From RYN-230 sp963813975 (GTDB taxonomy: Bacteria > Actinomycetota > Actinomycetes > Streptosporangiales > Streptosporangiaceae), in contig CAWFAP010000008.1 of NCBI GenBank assembly GCA_963813975.1, forward strand, positions 744,001 to 808,000: a DNA stretch of 64,000 bases, read 5' to 3'. The notes beneath the pieces were generated by a model. The model worked only from the letters and a program-made list of their open reading frames with translations, did not search any database and was not told the origin of the DNA. Shown here in pieces: positions 1 through 9,837 of the stretch. A program made the translations under genes and the position numbers. The stretch's first letter is position 1. Every line of letters starts with the position of its first letter.

Positions 1-732
1 GGCCGCCGAGATGATACGGGATGGTGTGGTCTATATCGCAAGAGGCGGCGGCCCGGCGGCACGTGGGATATCCGCAATCCTGATCACGAGCCTCCAAGAA
101 AGCCCGTAGACGCGGCGGAACGCGGTAGCCGGGAACCGAGCGCGCATGGGTGCAGGCGGCGTCATCGCTGGAGTTGTCACCAGGGTCACAGGCCTCGGCG
201 GCAATGAGTATCCGCCAAAGCGCCGCGGGCAGCCCGGGAAGGCTGGACTTGCCTGTCCAGGGGTTGCGCCGGGACGAATCCGGCTCGCACCGCCAGCCAG
301 ACGGCACCGTGACGACGACCTGGCTGAGCGGCCCGGGAACCGGTTGGCCCGCGGGCCGCGGTCTAGGACGGCCGGGGGCCCGGATCCTGGTCACGGCCAG
401 GGGTTGTCCCCGCACCCCGACCACGATGATCCGCCACTCGCAGGTCTGATCGGCCACGGCGGCCTCCGCCAGATCCCGGGTCACTGCCGCGGTGACCGGG
501 CCGAGCCGCCCCAGCTGACCTGGCTCGCCGGACAGGCCGGCGAGCGTGCGCCACGGCACGCTGAGCCTGGGTCTTCCCTTGAGCAACTCCCTGACCGTCT
601 CCGTGGCCAGCGCTCCCTGGCTGATTCCGGGGAGCTCACCCAGGGCAGGGATACCAGGCCAGGAACATCCAGGGGTGCCCGCGCCGCGGCCGGATGGCTC
701 CTGATCGGGGGCGGGCGAGCCAGGTTTGTCAG

Positions 733-900
733 GGCTGGAGGGTGAATCGCCGGCCGACAGGGCAGGGCCACCAGGGCTCGCGGGTGAATCGCCGCCGGAT
801 GGGCCCGAGTCACCAGGGCTCGCGGGTGAATCGCCGCCGGATGGGCCCGAGTCGCCGGGGCTCGCAGGTGAACCACCGCCCGACGGGCCGGGTGGATCCG
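733..900 (-). repeat. Four tandem 42-bp units inside the DUF222/HNH gene
   Basis: Four adjoining units begin at 733, 775, 817 and 859, exactly 42 bp apart. On the coding strand each encodes a variant of GDSGPSGGDSPASP. The inner two are almost identical and the outer two have diverged. The unit is a multiple of three, so copy number can change without breaking the frame. Confidence 0.9.
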
Positions 901-1951
901 TGGCGTCGTCCGGGGGTTCCGCAGCACCGGGCGGGACGAGCGGTGTGCCGAGCAACAGGCGGATGAATACCTGAGCCCGCAACAAGTCGATACCCCCGGC
1001 CGCTCCGCCCTTCTCCAGGGCCTTGGCGATCGCGCTGACCCGGGCCCAGGCCGCCGCAGCCTGCGCGGCGGGCAGGTACCGGCCGAACAGGGACGCGGTC
1101 CCTTCCGGCTCCCCGGTCAGTTCCACCCGCGCGTTCCGTTCGGCCTGCTTCCTCCGCCGCTCGGCCGCCTCCGGGTCTACGGAAATCACAGCGCGCTGCA
1201 GTGAGGCGCGGAGCTGGCCCGTGGTTTGGTGCTCGGCCTTGGCCAGGACCCGGTCCTCCACTTTGCCCGCAAGTTCGCTGTCGAGTGGGGTGGTGCACTG
1301 GTCGATGAGCCTGGCCCGGCCGAGGTCGATCTTTCCCGAGCGCAGCGCGGCCAGCGTCGCCGGGAGCCTGGAGGCCAGGCTGACGGCGAGGATCATCCAG
1401 TAGTCGGCCGCGCACTGGGTCAGGGTCAGCGCCAGGGCCACTTCGTTCGGGGCAAAATCGGCCGCCAGTTCTTCGACGGGCGTGCGATCGGGTGCCACCT
1501 CGCAGGTGACGCCGCGGCGGCGGCCCAGTTCGGCGATGGCGGCGAGTTCCTGGGCCTGAGCCCAGGAGGTGACCTTCCGCCAGCCGGTGACGCTGTTGAC
1601 CAGCGCCGCGTCGTCCAGCACGTCAGGCGATGCGCCGCTCAGCCAGCCAGCCAGGGCCGGGCCGGGCGTTAAGCGCGCGTGACCGGCCAGTGCCCCGACC
1701 GGCAGGGCTCCGGCCGTCGTCGCTCCGCCGGGGAAGGATCCGGCGGGATCAGATCCTGGCGTCCGGGCTGGCATGTCGCTGGAGGCGGCCAGTTCGGCGG
1801 CGAGCAGTTCGTCGTCACCGTAGGGGTCCTCGGCGTCTACGTCCTGAGAGTCAGGGCGGCCATGAGCTTCCCGGGGATCCTCGCGATCCGGGTCGTGTGA
1901 GTGGCGCGCCGACCGCTCAGCATCGCGGCCCTCCGGACGCTGGACGTCCGG

Positions 1952-2000
1952 CTGCTTGGCGCCGGACTGCTTGGCGCCGGCTGCTGGCGCCGGACTGCTT
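1952..2000 (-). repeat. 15-bp tandem repeat (AKQSG) containing the frameshift
   Basis: Copies of CTGCTTGGCGCCGGA begin at 1952, 1967, 1981 and 1995. Two neighbouring copies are 14 bp instead of 15, each lacking one base, and together they move the reading frame of the DUF222 gene. On the coding strand the unit encodes AKQSG. Confidence 0.85.
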
Positions 2001-2201
2001 GGCGTCGGGCTCCTCCCAGGCGGGCACATCCCCGCCCGCCCGCTGCCGAAGCTGACGGCGGGCCGCAGCCAATAGGTCGTCGATCGGGAGATCCCCGCTC
2101 CACGACATGACCAGCCCGTCAAGAAGGTCGCCCCTGGCTGGAACAGCCGCCTCACCACCCGGCCTGGCGCCTCGGCTCTCGTCACCAGCTTCTGCCGTCA
2201 T

Positions 2202-2809
2202 CGGGGTTCACCTCCTCGCCGCGTCCCACCACCCAGCCTGGCCATCGCAACGTATGCGAATATATTATCGAGAAATCATGACGCATCGAGCTTAACTTGT
2301 GTATATATTCGGTAATTGTTTTCTTACCGCATCGGGGCTGAGAGCCTCAAGGTCGTGATAGCAGCCGGAAGTCCCCTCAACCAGGATCCACCGGGCGGGC
2401 AAGCCGGGCATAGCGGGGACTCGGCTCCGCGATGGGGAGCTGGCCGCCCGGGAACCGGGGCTTCCCGGGCAGCAAAGACCGGGAGCCTGGGCGGTCAGCG
2501 GCCAGCTTCGAGCGGCTGCCGCCAGGTCCATCACGGATTCCCATAACCCCGTAAACCAAATCGGCGGAAACGCTTGCGCCCCGTCATGATCACCGGAATC
2601 GTACGGCTTCTGGCCACCCGCGCCAGATGCGCACCATACTCGGTGCGTCATAACGGAAGGACTCACGCTCGAGGGGCGAGAGGCCAGGGCGCTTCGCGTT
2701 CGACTAACCTCGCCGCGGTGACCGCTAAGTTCCCGGCGGCCCGGGCGCCCTGGGCATCGCGCCCGCCACCCCCGGGGGCCGTTCGTGATCGCGAATCGGA
2801 GGAAAAGGC
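2202..2809. promoter_or_regulatory. 608-bp intergenic region with an AT-rich core, divergent promoters expected
   Basis: The gap lies between the leftward DUF222 gene and rightward mscL. Bases about 2250-2330 are strikingly AT-rich for this genome (runs such as GAATATATTATC and GTGTATATATTC) and probably hold the divergent promoters. I see no credible gene; small open frames here lack ribosome sites. Confidence 0.5.
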
Positions 2810-3244
2810 ATGTTGAAGGGCTTCAAGAACTTTCTCATGCGCGGCGACGTCATCGTGGTCGCGGTCGGGCTGGTCATCGCCCTGGCCTTCAGCGGCCTGA
2901 TCACCGCCTTCACGACCGACATCATCAACCCCATCGTGGCCCGGTTCCAGGGCGGTTCCTCGAACGGGCTGGGCGTTCAGCTCGGCAGTACGAACAACGC
3001 TAAGACTTTCCTCGATTTCGGCGCCTTTATCTCCGCCATCATTTATTTCATCATCTTCATCGCCGTGGTCTACTTCCTCATCGTGGTGCCTTACAAGGCC
3101 GTTCAGGCCCGCCGCGGCCAGGTGGTCTTCGGCGATCCTGCCCCGGTCAAGACCTGCCCGGCTTGCCTATCCAGCGACCTGCCCGCCGCGGCCAGCAAGT
3201 GCAAGTACTGCGGCACCGACCAGCCGGCCACTACCGTCGGGTGA
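2810..3244 (+). CDS. mscL: Large-conductance mechanosensitive channel with C-terminal zinc ribbon
   Basis: 144 aa; MscL forms a homopentameric inner-membrane pore that opens on hypo-osmotic shock. The N-terminus MLKGFKNFLMRGDVIVVAVG is the classic MscL amphipathic helix plus TM1, which continues to about residue 35. A second TM lies at about residues 70-95, followed by the YKAVQARRG segment. After it come two CxxC pairs (CPAC and CKYC, about residues 120-140), a zinc-ribbon-like tail where most MscL have only a helical bundle. The start is fixed by GGAGGAAAAGGC just upstream. The gene converges tightly on the polymerase gene, with 10 bp between the stops. Confidence 0.95.
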   Translation: MLKGFKNFLMRGDVIVVAVGLVIALAFSGLITAFTTDIINPIVARFQGGSSNGLGVQLGSTNNAKTFLDFGAFISAIIYFIIFIAVVYFLIVVPYKAVQARRGQVVFGDPAPVKTCPACLSSDLPAAASKCKYCGTDQPATTVG

Positions 3245-3254
3245 GCACCGGCAG

Positions 3255-5066
3255 TCATTTCGCGTCCGCGTAGCAGTCGACTACGGCCGTGGTCATCGGG
3301 AACCGCACGGGGGTCGCGCCGAACACCAGGCGGCCCGCTTCCTCCGCCGCCTCGCCAACGGCGGCGACCACCTCCGGGGCCACGGCCTGCGGGCAGTGCA
3401 CGATGACCTCGTCGTGCTGGAAGAACACCAGGCCCGGGCCATCCAACGGCCCGGCTGATCCCGCCAGTCCGGCTGACCCCGTGGGCCCCGCCGATCCAGC
3501 CGGCCCGGCTGACCCCACCAACCCGGGCACCCTGGCCACCCCAGCCGATCCGGCGATGACCGCGAGTCGGCGGCGCAGGCCGGCCAGCAGGACCAGCGCC
3601 CAGTCGGCCGCGCTGGCCTGCACCACGAAGTTCCGGGTGAACCGGCCGCGGGCCCGCAACGAGCGCCGGGCCCGCTGGTCATCCGCGTCCGGCTCATCCG
3701 GGGACGCGGTAAGGCCCCGCCACTCGGCGGACGGCGGCGGACAGGACCGCCCGAGCCGGGACCGGACCACCCGGCCTTCCTCGCCCGCCCGGGCGGCGGC
3801 CTCCACGTAGGCGTCGGCCCGGGGAAAGCGCCGCCGGAGCACGGCCAGCAACTGCGACGCCTCACCCCCAGCCCCGCCGTACATCGCGGACAGCAGCGCC
3901 ACCTTGGCCTTGGACCGGTCACCGCCGAACGCCCCGGCCAGCGCCTGGTACAGGTCGCCGGAGCCGGCCGCCTCCGCGAACGCGTGATCACCGGCGAGGG
4001 CCGCGAGCACTCGTGGCTCCAGTTGCGCCGCGTCCGCGACCACCAGCGCCCAGCCCGGATCCGCCACGACCGCGCGACGGACGATCCGCGGGATCTGCAG
4101 CGCACCACCCCCGCGGCTCGCCCACCGGCCCGACACGACTCCCCCGACCACGTACTCCGGGCGGAACCGGCCGCCGCGAACCCATTCGTCCAGCCAGGCC
4201 CAGCCGTGGGCCCCATGCAGCCGGGCCAGCTCCTTGTATTCGAGCAACAACGGAACCGCCGCGTGGTCGATGCCCCGCAGCACCCCGGACCGGGTGGACG
4301 AGACCGAGACCCCGTCGGTGGCGAACGCCTTCAGCACCTGGGCCGGGGAATCGGGGTTGACCTGGCGGCCGCCGAACGCCGCGGAGATCTGGGCGGCCAG
4401 CTCGGCCAGCCGGGGTGGCCGGAACGTGGCTCCGGGGCGGGGGCCGAGCAGGCCGGCCAGCAGGGCGTCGTGCACGTCGGGCCGCCAGGGCATGCCCCGT
4501 GCGCTCATCTCCGCCGCGGACAGGCCGCCGGCCGACTCCACCGCGGCCAGCAACCCGAACCTGGCCGGGTGCGCATCCTCGGCGATCCTGCGCAACTGGT
4601 CCGCGTGCACGCCGACCAGGGCGCTGAGGGCCTCGCGGGCTTCGTCGATTCCGGGCTCGGCCGGGCCGAACAGGGTTGCCTGGCCATTGGGTGGTACGCC
4701 GGCGTGAGTCAGCCAGTTGGGTGGCGGTCCCGCGCCGGGCCGTCCGGTCGCTGGAAGTTCCGTGGCTGGCCGTCCCATGGGCGGCAGTCCGGTTGCTCCT
4801 GTGGCGCGCAGCAGCAACTCGGTAAGCGAGATGTCGTGACAGCGGTCCACCCGGACCCCGGAACGCAGCAGGGGCGGGTAGGCCGTGGACGTGTCCGCCC
4901 AGACCCAGCGCACACTCTCACCGCGCTCGGGCCCGGCGCGCTCGTAGTCCGCCACTGCAGCCGGAAAATCGTTCACCAGGATCGGCGCGGCGTAGCCGGT
5001 GCCGTCCTCGGCGAGTTCCTGCAGGAGGGCCGTGCGCCCGGGCCCGGTAGCCACCGCAACCCGCAC
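3255..5066 (-). CDS. PolA-like DNA polymerase (3'-5' exonuclease-like/polymerase, no 5' nuclease domain)
   Basis: About 603 aa, a family-A polymerase of the stand-alone actinobacterial type that lacks the 5' nuclease of Pol I. Polymerase motif A is VADAAQLEPRVLA, motif B is in the helix DRSKAKVALLSAMYGG, and motif C is FFQHDEVIV, whose HDE holds the metal-binding acidic residue. The N-terminal half corresponds to a degenerate 3'-5' exonuclease domain. GTG at 5066 is preferred because GGAG lies 9 bases upstream and relatives begin with V/M-R-V/I-A-V; GTG at 5090 is also open. An unusual insert near residues 525-555 repeats GSAGP. Such enzymes are thought to act in repair rather than bulk replication. 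Confidence 0.88.
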   Translation of the reverse strand: MRVAVATGPGRTALLQELAEDGTGYAAPILVNDFPAAVADYERAGPERGESVRWVWADTSTAYPPLLRSGVRVDRCHDISLTELLLRATGATGLPPMGRPATELPATGRPGAGPPPNWLTHAGVPPNGQATLFGPAEPGIDEAREALSALVGVHADQLRRIAEDAHPARFGLLAAVESAGGLSAAEMSARGMPWRPDVHDALLAGLLGPRPGATFRPPRLAELAAQISAAFGGRQVNPDSPAQVLKAFATDGVSVSSTRSGVLRGIDHAAVPLLLEYKELARLHGAHGWAWLDEWVRGGRFRPEYVVGGVVSGRWASRGGGALQIPRIVRRAVVADPGWALVVADAAQLEPRVLAALAGDHAFAEAAGSGDLYQALAGAFGGDRSKAKVALLSAMYGGAGGEASQLLAVLRRRFPRADAYVEAAARAGEEGRVVRSRLGRSCPPPSAEWRGLTASPDEPDADDQRARRSLRARGRFTRNFVVQASAADWALVLLAGLRRRLAVIAGSAGVARVPGLVGSAGPAGSAGPTGSAGLAGSAGPLDGPGLVFFQHDEVIVHCPQAVAPEVVAAVGEAAEEAGRLVFGATPVRFPMTTAVVDCYADAK

Positions 5067-5180
5067 GCCCCAGATTCTCCGCCTGTCCACCGACAGTGTG
5101 CGGGGCGGGTCACAGATTCATGGTGTCTGAGCCCGACCCGGTCCCTGGGCAGGCCGGGCCGGACCCAGACGTCTTCACCC

Positions 5181-5798
5181 TCAGCCGGAGGGTTGTCCCT
5201 GGTTGCCGCCGCCGGGACCGAAGCTCCCGATACCGAGGCGGGACAAGTCGATGATGCTGTTCACGGTGGCTGTGGAGCCGTGCACGGTCGCGGTGATGCT
5301 GACCTGGTCACCCACCTTGACGGTGCTGAGGCCACCGTGGCCAGCGTTGACCGAGGTAGAGCCGGTCACCTGGTAGGACTTGGCGTACTTGTCGGCACTG
5401 AGCACCGTGACGGACGAACTGCTGATCGCGGTGACCTTCCCGCGCTGGATGGCCTCGGTCTGATAGCCACCGCCGGATGCGGGCACCACGAGTGTGCCGC
5501 GCACCGGGGCGCCGGAGAACCCGCCGCCGATGCCCCCGCCGTAGAACCCGCCTCCTCCGGGCGGTTGGGCTACAGGGCCCCGCGCCGACGGGGGCTTGCC
5601 CGGGGCAGACGCGGAGGGCGTGGGCCTGGCCTGGCTAGACGCCGAGTCCGCGGCTGCGGGAGAGGAACTGCCGGAGGTCGCCAGGGCGGCACCTCCCGCG
5701 CCGGCGAGCAGGGCTACGGCCGCCACTGAGACCAGGATCAGCGGATGCCCGAACCGTCGCCTGGGCGGGGGCCCGCTCGCGGGTGTCACAGGCAGCAT
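5181..5798 (-). CDS. Membrane-anchored or secreted DUF5666-like protein
   Basis: 205 aa. Residues about 1-18 are Pro/Arg-rich and cytosolic, followed by one hydrophobic segment (LILVSVAAVALLAGAGGAAL) that is a TM anchor or signal peptide. A Ser/Ala/Pro linker and a Gly-rich stretch lead to a C-terminal beta domain with the DUF5666 look: RGTLVVP, GKVTAISSSSVTVLS, VGDQVSITATV. These domains resemble small OB or beta-barrel modules; the function is unknown. It lies upstream of the polymerase and downstream of the amidase on the same strand. Confidence 0.7.
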   Translation of the reverse strand: MLPVTPASGPPPRRRFGHPLILVSVAAVALLAGAGGAALATSGSSSPAAADSASSQARPTPSASAPGKPPSARGPVAQPPGGGGFYGGGIGGGFSGAPVRGTLVVPASGGGYQTEAIQRGKVTAISSSSVTVLSADKYAKSYQVTGSTSVNAGHGGLSTVKVGDQVSITATVHGSTATVNSIIDLSRLGIGSFGPGGGNQGQPSG

Positions 5799-5835
5799 GT
5801 AAGCGCCTGGACCTTAGCGATGGCTGAGCGCGTGC

Positions 5836-6792
5836 TCAAGAATGCCTCCTGAGGAAGGCGGTGAAGCCGGCCGCCAGGGCCACCGCGATACGCTCCCGGA
5901 ACCGGGGGCTGGTCAGCCGGGCGGCGTCGGCGGAGTTGCGCATGTTGCCGCACTCAATGAAGACCTTGGGCACGGTGGACAGGTTCAGGCCGCCAAGGTC
6001 AGTCCGAACATCGAGCCCTCTCGAGCCGACGTAGTCGGAGTAGGGTTCGCTGGTGATCCGGTGGTAGGCGTTCCTGATATCCACGGCAAGTCGGCCGGAG
6101 GGCCCGATGACCGGGGCGTCGGGGGCGGCGATGCGCCCCGGGGCGATCACCTCGAAGCCGGTGCCCGCGGGCGGCCCGCCGTCGGCGTGGATGGAGATGG
6201 CCGCGTCCGCGTGGGCCCGGTTGCCGATCGCCGCGCGCTGGGTCACGCACGGGCCGACCCCGTGGTCGTTATGACGGGTGAGAACCACGGTGGCGCCCTC
6301 CGCCCGGAGCAGCCGGACCAGCCGCATCGTGACGTCGAAGGTGAACGAGTGCTCGGCGTAACCCGCGTCGGTCTGCGCCCCAGCCGTGTCGCAGGCCTTC
6401 AATTCCGTGATCACGTTGACCAGCTTGTTGATGATCGCGGGATGCGACCAGTTCGCACCGTTGTGCCCGGGGTCCAGGGCGATGACCTGGCCGGCCAGGG
6501 GCCGGGGCGCACGGGTGGGCGCCGGCGCGGCGGTACTCAGCGGGGCATTGCCGTTGTGCTGCCCGGCGGGTGATGCGCCCGACGTCCCGGCACGGCCCGC
6601 GACGCTAGCCGCAGGTCCAGGGCGGGCTCCGCCGCCAGCCCGGGACGGCGACCCGCCCACGGCGGGCAACGCGGTGCCGCTCGTCCCGGCACACCCGGCC
6701 AGCCCGCCGGCCATGAGCACGGCAGCCGTCAGGGCTAGCGTGGGCACGCCGGTCACCCGGCTTAAGCCGGGCCGGGCACGACGGCGCATCAT
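5836..6792 (-). CDS. N-acetylmuramoyl-L-alanine amidase (Amidase_3) lipoprotein
   Basis: 318 aa. Amidase_3 enzymes are zinc hydrolases that cut the amide between muramic acid and the peptide stem, in cell separation or remodelling. After Arg-rich residues there is a signal peptide ending in a lipobox (AGGLAGC), so the protein should be lipid-anchored outside the membrane. A disordered Ala/Pro/Gly linker runs to about residue 100. Catalytic-domain landmarks are VIALDPGHNG (zinc His), VVLTRHND, AISIHADGG (zinc His) and VFIECGNMRN (catalytic Glu). The start at 6792 has GGGAG upstream. Confidence 0.9.
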   Translation of the reverse strand: MMRRRARPGLSRVTGVPTLALTAAVLMAGGLAGCAGTSGTALPAVGGSPSRAGGGARPGPAASVAGRAGTSGASPAGQHNGNAPLSTAAPAPTRAPRPLAGQVIALDPGHNGANWSHPAIINKLVNVITELKACDTAGAQTDAGYAEHSFTFDVTMRLVRLLRAEGATVVLTRHNDHGVGPCVTQRAAIGNRAHADAAISIHADGGPPAGTGFEVIAPGRIAAPDAPVIGPSGRLAVDIRNAYHRITSEPYSDYVGSRGLDVRTDLGGLNLSTVPKVFIECGNMRNSADAARLTSPRFRERIAVALAAGFTAFLRRHS

Positions 6793-6862
6793 CCGGAACT
6801 CCCGCTGGCTGGGTACCGGGCCGCCGGTAGGGTCCGGCCCGGTCCCGCACGAGAGTACCCCG

Positions 6863-9042
6863 CTAACTCACCCGCTCCGCGGCGGTTCCGCCACCGCCGA
6901 GACGAGCCTGCTGGCGCCCGCGCGCCACTGCGCCACCGGCAGTCGCCCAGCTGGCCAGGCGCGCGGCAGCCTGCCCTGGGAGCTCACCGGCGGCCCATCC
7001 GGCCAGTTCCGCGGCCATGGTGTCGGTGATACTCCCCCGGCTGGCCGGATCCGCCGGACGGTCCGCGTCGTGGTCCGGGAGCGCCGCCGGTCCGCTGGAG
7101 GAATCGTCGGCCGGCCGCGCTGCGGCCGGGGGTTCCTCTCCTGGACCGGCCGGGGAGGGATCGGCCGGGCCCGCTTCGCGGTCCGGCCGCAGGTTGCCGG
7201 GCCCTTCCGGCCCGCTGGCCAGCCGTGGCGAGGCGGACGGCCAGTCCGGGCTGTCCGGCGCGGAACCGTGCCGGGGTCCCGACACCGGCCCGTCACCGGG
7301 GCGCACCTCCGAGGCTGGGGTGTCCGCAGCTCGGTCGTTCCCGGCTCCGTCGTTCCCAGCTGATGTGCGTTCCCGGCTGATGATCCGTTCCCGGCTCGGT
7401 CGTTCCCAGCTGGGTCGTCCGCGGCTCGGTCGTTCCCGGCTCGGTCGTCGGTGCCCGTCGCGTCCTCCCCGGACTCATCCCGCAGGTCCTCATCGCGCCC
7501 GGAGTCAGCCCGCACGCCGTCATCCAGCCCGGACTCGTCGGGCCTGGACTGGTGGGACGTGACCTGGCCGGGCGTGACCTGGCCGGGGCCGAACTGGCCG
7601 GGGCCGGCTACATTGTGCGGGCCGTCCTCGTCCGGCGCGGCCTCGGCGGCCACTTCAGCGGTGGCCGGGGCGACGTCGTCCGGTGCGGCCCCCTGCGGCG
7701 CGCCTTCCTGCCGCTCGCCTTCCTGCCGCTCGCCTTCCTGCCGCTCGCCTCCCAGCGACCCGCCTTCCGGCCGGCCGCCTTCCAGCGGCCCGCGTTCCCA
7801 TGGCCTGTCATCGTGCGGTGCGTCCCCGGCTAGCGGCCCGGCCCCGGCTAGCGGTGCGGCCGACTGACCAGGCTGACCGTCGTCCTCCTGCGGCTCGCCG
7901 GTGCCGGCCGGGCCGTGACGGGTGTCCGTGGTTTCGTCCGTGGCGCGGTACAGCCCGGTCGCGCCGGACCCACCCGTCGTGACATATCCGCCGGCCGCGC
8001 CCTGTCCTCCGCCGCGCGCACCGAATTCACCGGCCGCATCGTGACCCTCCGGCCTCCCACGGCCACCGGACCACTCGTGTCCACCGGACCCACCCTGCCC
8101 ACCCGGCCCGCCGTTCTCCCCGGGCGCCCCATACTGTCCGGGCCCTCTGTACTCCCCCGCGGCGCCGTTCTCCCCCGGCGCCCCATACTCCCCCGGCGCC
8201 CCGTAGCCCCCCGGCACCCCGTAGCCACCCGGCACCCCGTAGCCAGCCGCCGCACCGTACCCACCGGCCGGGGCCGTCCCATACGTGCCTTCGGGGTAGT
8301 AGGGCTCCCCCGTGTACGGAACGCCGTACGGGGCGTCCCCGGCGTATGGGGCGCCATACGGTGCATCGTCGCCGGACGATCCAGGCCGGTCGTCCCGCCC
8401 GCGCTCATCAGCCGGGAACGCATCATCAGCCGGGAACTCGTCAGCGTCCAGATAATCGTCTGCGGTCCGGAACTCATCCGACAGCCCCAGTTCGCCCGGC
8501 GACTTCAGGTCGTGGGGCCGCCCAGGCTCGTCGTCCACGCCCAGCGGGCCACCCGCGGCCCCGTGGGGCTGCATGGGACCGAGATCGAGAGGCAGCTGAG
8601 GCTCGTCCGGATGGCTCGGCCCGGCACTGTTGAGCTGCTCCCGGCTCTCGCTGAACTCCGGTGGCCAGCCCTGCACCGGGATCCGGCCGCGCACGTCAAG
8701 CAGGCTCTGGTCGTACCCGCGGTCAGGCATGGCCGGGCGGTCCGCCGCGAACCCGCTCATGCCCGGCGGCCGGTAGCCGGAATCGGCCGTCTGGGGCAGG
8801 CCATCCGGGCCGTATCTCACGCTCTCCTGCAGCAACGCGGCGAGCCGTTCGGCGTCCTCGGCGTTCACGCCGAAGACGACCCGGGGCCGTCCCCACGGCT
8901 CCTCGATCGAGTAGCCCACATAGCTGGAGACCGGTGGCATGGGCTCAGCCTCCAGGCCCTGCGTGGCACGCCACCGCTCCCATGCCCGCTCCAACATTGT
9001 CGCGGCGCGTTGCGCGCGAGATACCAGCCTTGGGTCAGGCAT
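6863..9042 (-). CDS. Large low-complexity actinobacterial protein of unknown function, frameshifted
   Basis: About 726 aa after joining two frames. Start ATG 9042 follows GGGGAGGA. The first ~75 residues form a compact conserved-looking domain (AATMLERAWERW, YVGYSIEEPWGRPRVVFGV, EDAERLAALL) that resembles the N-terminus of conserved actinobacterial hypotheticals. The centre is very long and low in complexity: Asp/Glu-rich, then GYGAPGE-like collagenous repeats, then three EGERQ units. The C-terminus is again ordered (ITDTMAAELAGWAAGELPG). A 1-nt loss at about 7361-7368, inside an AGND repeat, separates the two frames. Function unknown; it may be an acidic scaffold. The conserved ends argue that it is a real gene. 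Confidence 0.65.
7700..7755 (-). repeat. 15-bp tandem repeat (EGERQ) inside the low-complexity gene
   Basis: Consecutive near-identical copies of CTGCCGCTCGCCTTC encode EGERQ on the minus strand. The unit length keeps the frame open. GAP-rich and AGND repeats of similar character occur elsewhere in the same gene. Confidence 0.85.
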
Positions 9043-9633
9043 TGTGCGATCCTCCCCTAAGAAGCGGTGCCGCGCCGGGCCCCGCGGGTCCCCGGCGGGC
9101 GGCAGCATCGCGCCCCGCCACGAAACGTGCCCCCGCACGCGCCGCGGCACCGAGTAGGCGGATGCCGACCGTGCCGCCCACCCCCCCTGGCTGGCGGCCG
9201 TGCCGGTTAGCCGTAGTGCTGGTGAGCAGCAGTCCGGGCTAGCGGCAGGGACCAGTATGACGGACCTGGGCTCTTGGCATGGGCAGTTACAAAAAGTTAG
9301 ACCGTGACTACATTTGGTAGCCACGGTCTCGCCACTTGCCCCCGGGAAAGATTGTGGTTCCCCGTCTGGGAGATGACCCAGGATCGACCCCGGCAGTTCT
9401 CTCGAACTCCGGCGAGCGGCCTGTGAGTTTCCGCTCGCGGGCCCGGCTATCCGCCGGGGCCGACCCCCCCTCATATACTGCGATACTGCGATACTGCGTG
9501 TACTTCCGTCCTGCGTGTACTTCGGGTACTACGTGTACTTCGGGTACTTCGGGTACTTCGCTTACTTCTGGCACGTCGCGCACTTCCGGTACTTGGTGTA
9601 CCGCGGGGAGTGCGGTCGTGCGTCGTTGCGGGC
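9043..9633. other. 591-bp intergenic region upstream of the low-complexity gene
   Basis: No credible gene. It contains the promoter side of the leftward gene starting at 9042 and, near bldC, a 9-bp repeat array described separately. The open frames crossing the array translate to monotonous Y-F-G or V-P-E strings and have no ribosome site, so I do not treat them as genes. Confidence 0.6.
9476..9603. repeat. Degenerate 9-bp tandem array (GTACTTCGG-type) downstream of bldC
   Basis: About 12-14 imperfect copies of a 9-mer near GTACTTCGG (variants GTACTTCCG, GTACTACGT, TTACTTCTG) follow one another directly. The array begins with three CGATACTG copies. It ends 31 bp from the bldC stop, so it lies in the bldC 3' untranslated zone and about 430 bp upstream of the next gene on that strand. 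Confidence 0.8.
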
Positions 9634-9837
9634 CTACTCCGAGCGCTGCTGCGGGATTCCCGCGAGGAGCGCGCGCACTTCTGTCTCGCGATACCGGCGG
9701 TGTCCGCCCAGCGTCCGGATGGAGGTCAGCTTTCCCGCCTTCGCCCAGCGTGTCACCGTCTTGGGGTCAACGCGGAACATCGTCGCGACCTCGGCCGGCG
9801 TCAACAGCGGCTCCGCCTCGGGTGTACGTGCAGACAT
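9634..9837 (-). CDS. bldC: BldC, MerR-like DNA-binding developmental regulator
   Basis: 67 aa. BldC is a small winged-helix protein related to the DNA-binding domain of MerR; in Streptomyces it binds head-to-tail on direct repeats and delays development. Here LLTPAEVATMFRVDPKTVTR is the helix-turn-helix, and WAKAGKLTSIRTLGGHRRYR is the wing, the most conserved part of the family. Start ATG 9837 is chosen because GAGGAGAG lies upstream and the length matches known BldC; an in-frame ATG at 9945 would add an unrelated 36 aa. The neighbouring hypothetical and dehydrogenase genes occur in the same order in streptomycetes. Confidence 0.95.
   Translation of the reverse strand: MSARTPEAEPLLTPAEVATMFRVDPKTVTRWAKAGKLTSIRTLGGHRRYRETEVRALLAGIPQQRSE

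Larger units (their letters stand above)
1..2201 (-). pseudogene. DUF222/HNH endonuclease (13E12 repeat family), partial and frameshifted
   Basis: A gene on the minus strand starts at ATG 2201 behind a GAGGAGG ribosome site and runs off the left edge. The first ~70 codons are in one frame; from about 1980 onward the reading continues in another frame without a stop to base 1. The body has the all-helical DUF222 pattern (segment near 1600-1000 with VNSVTGWRKV, ELAGKVEDRVL, KAEHQTTGQLR), a Ser/Pro/Gly-rich repeat insert, and at the left edge an HNH signature (FLEARDQDCGYPTCRR then CDIDHTIPYH). The family is abundant and mobile in actinobacteria and is thought to have nuclease activity. The frame change lies inside a 15-bp tandem repeat, so it is either repeat slippage or a sequence error. 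The C-terminal end is outside the window. Confidence 0.85.

Noticed and set aside
146..1672. Plus-strand open frames at the left edge
   Set aside because: They are antisense to the DUF222/HNH gene, which has clear domain signatures.
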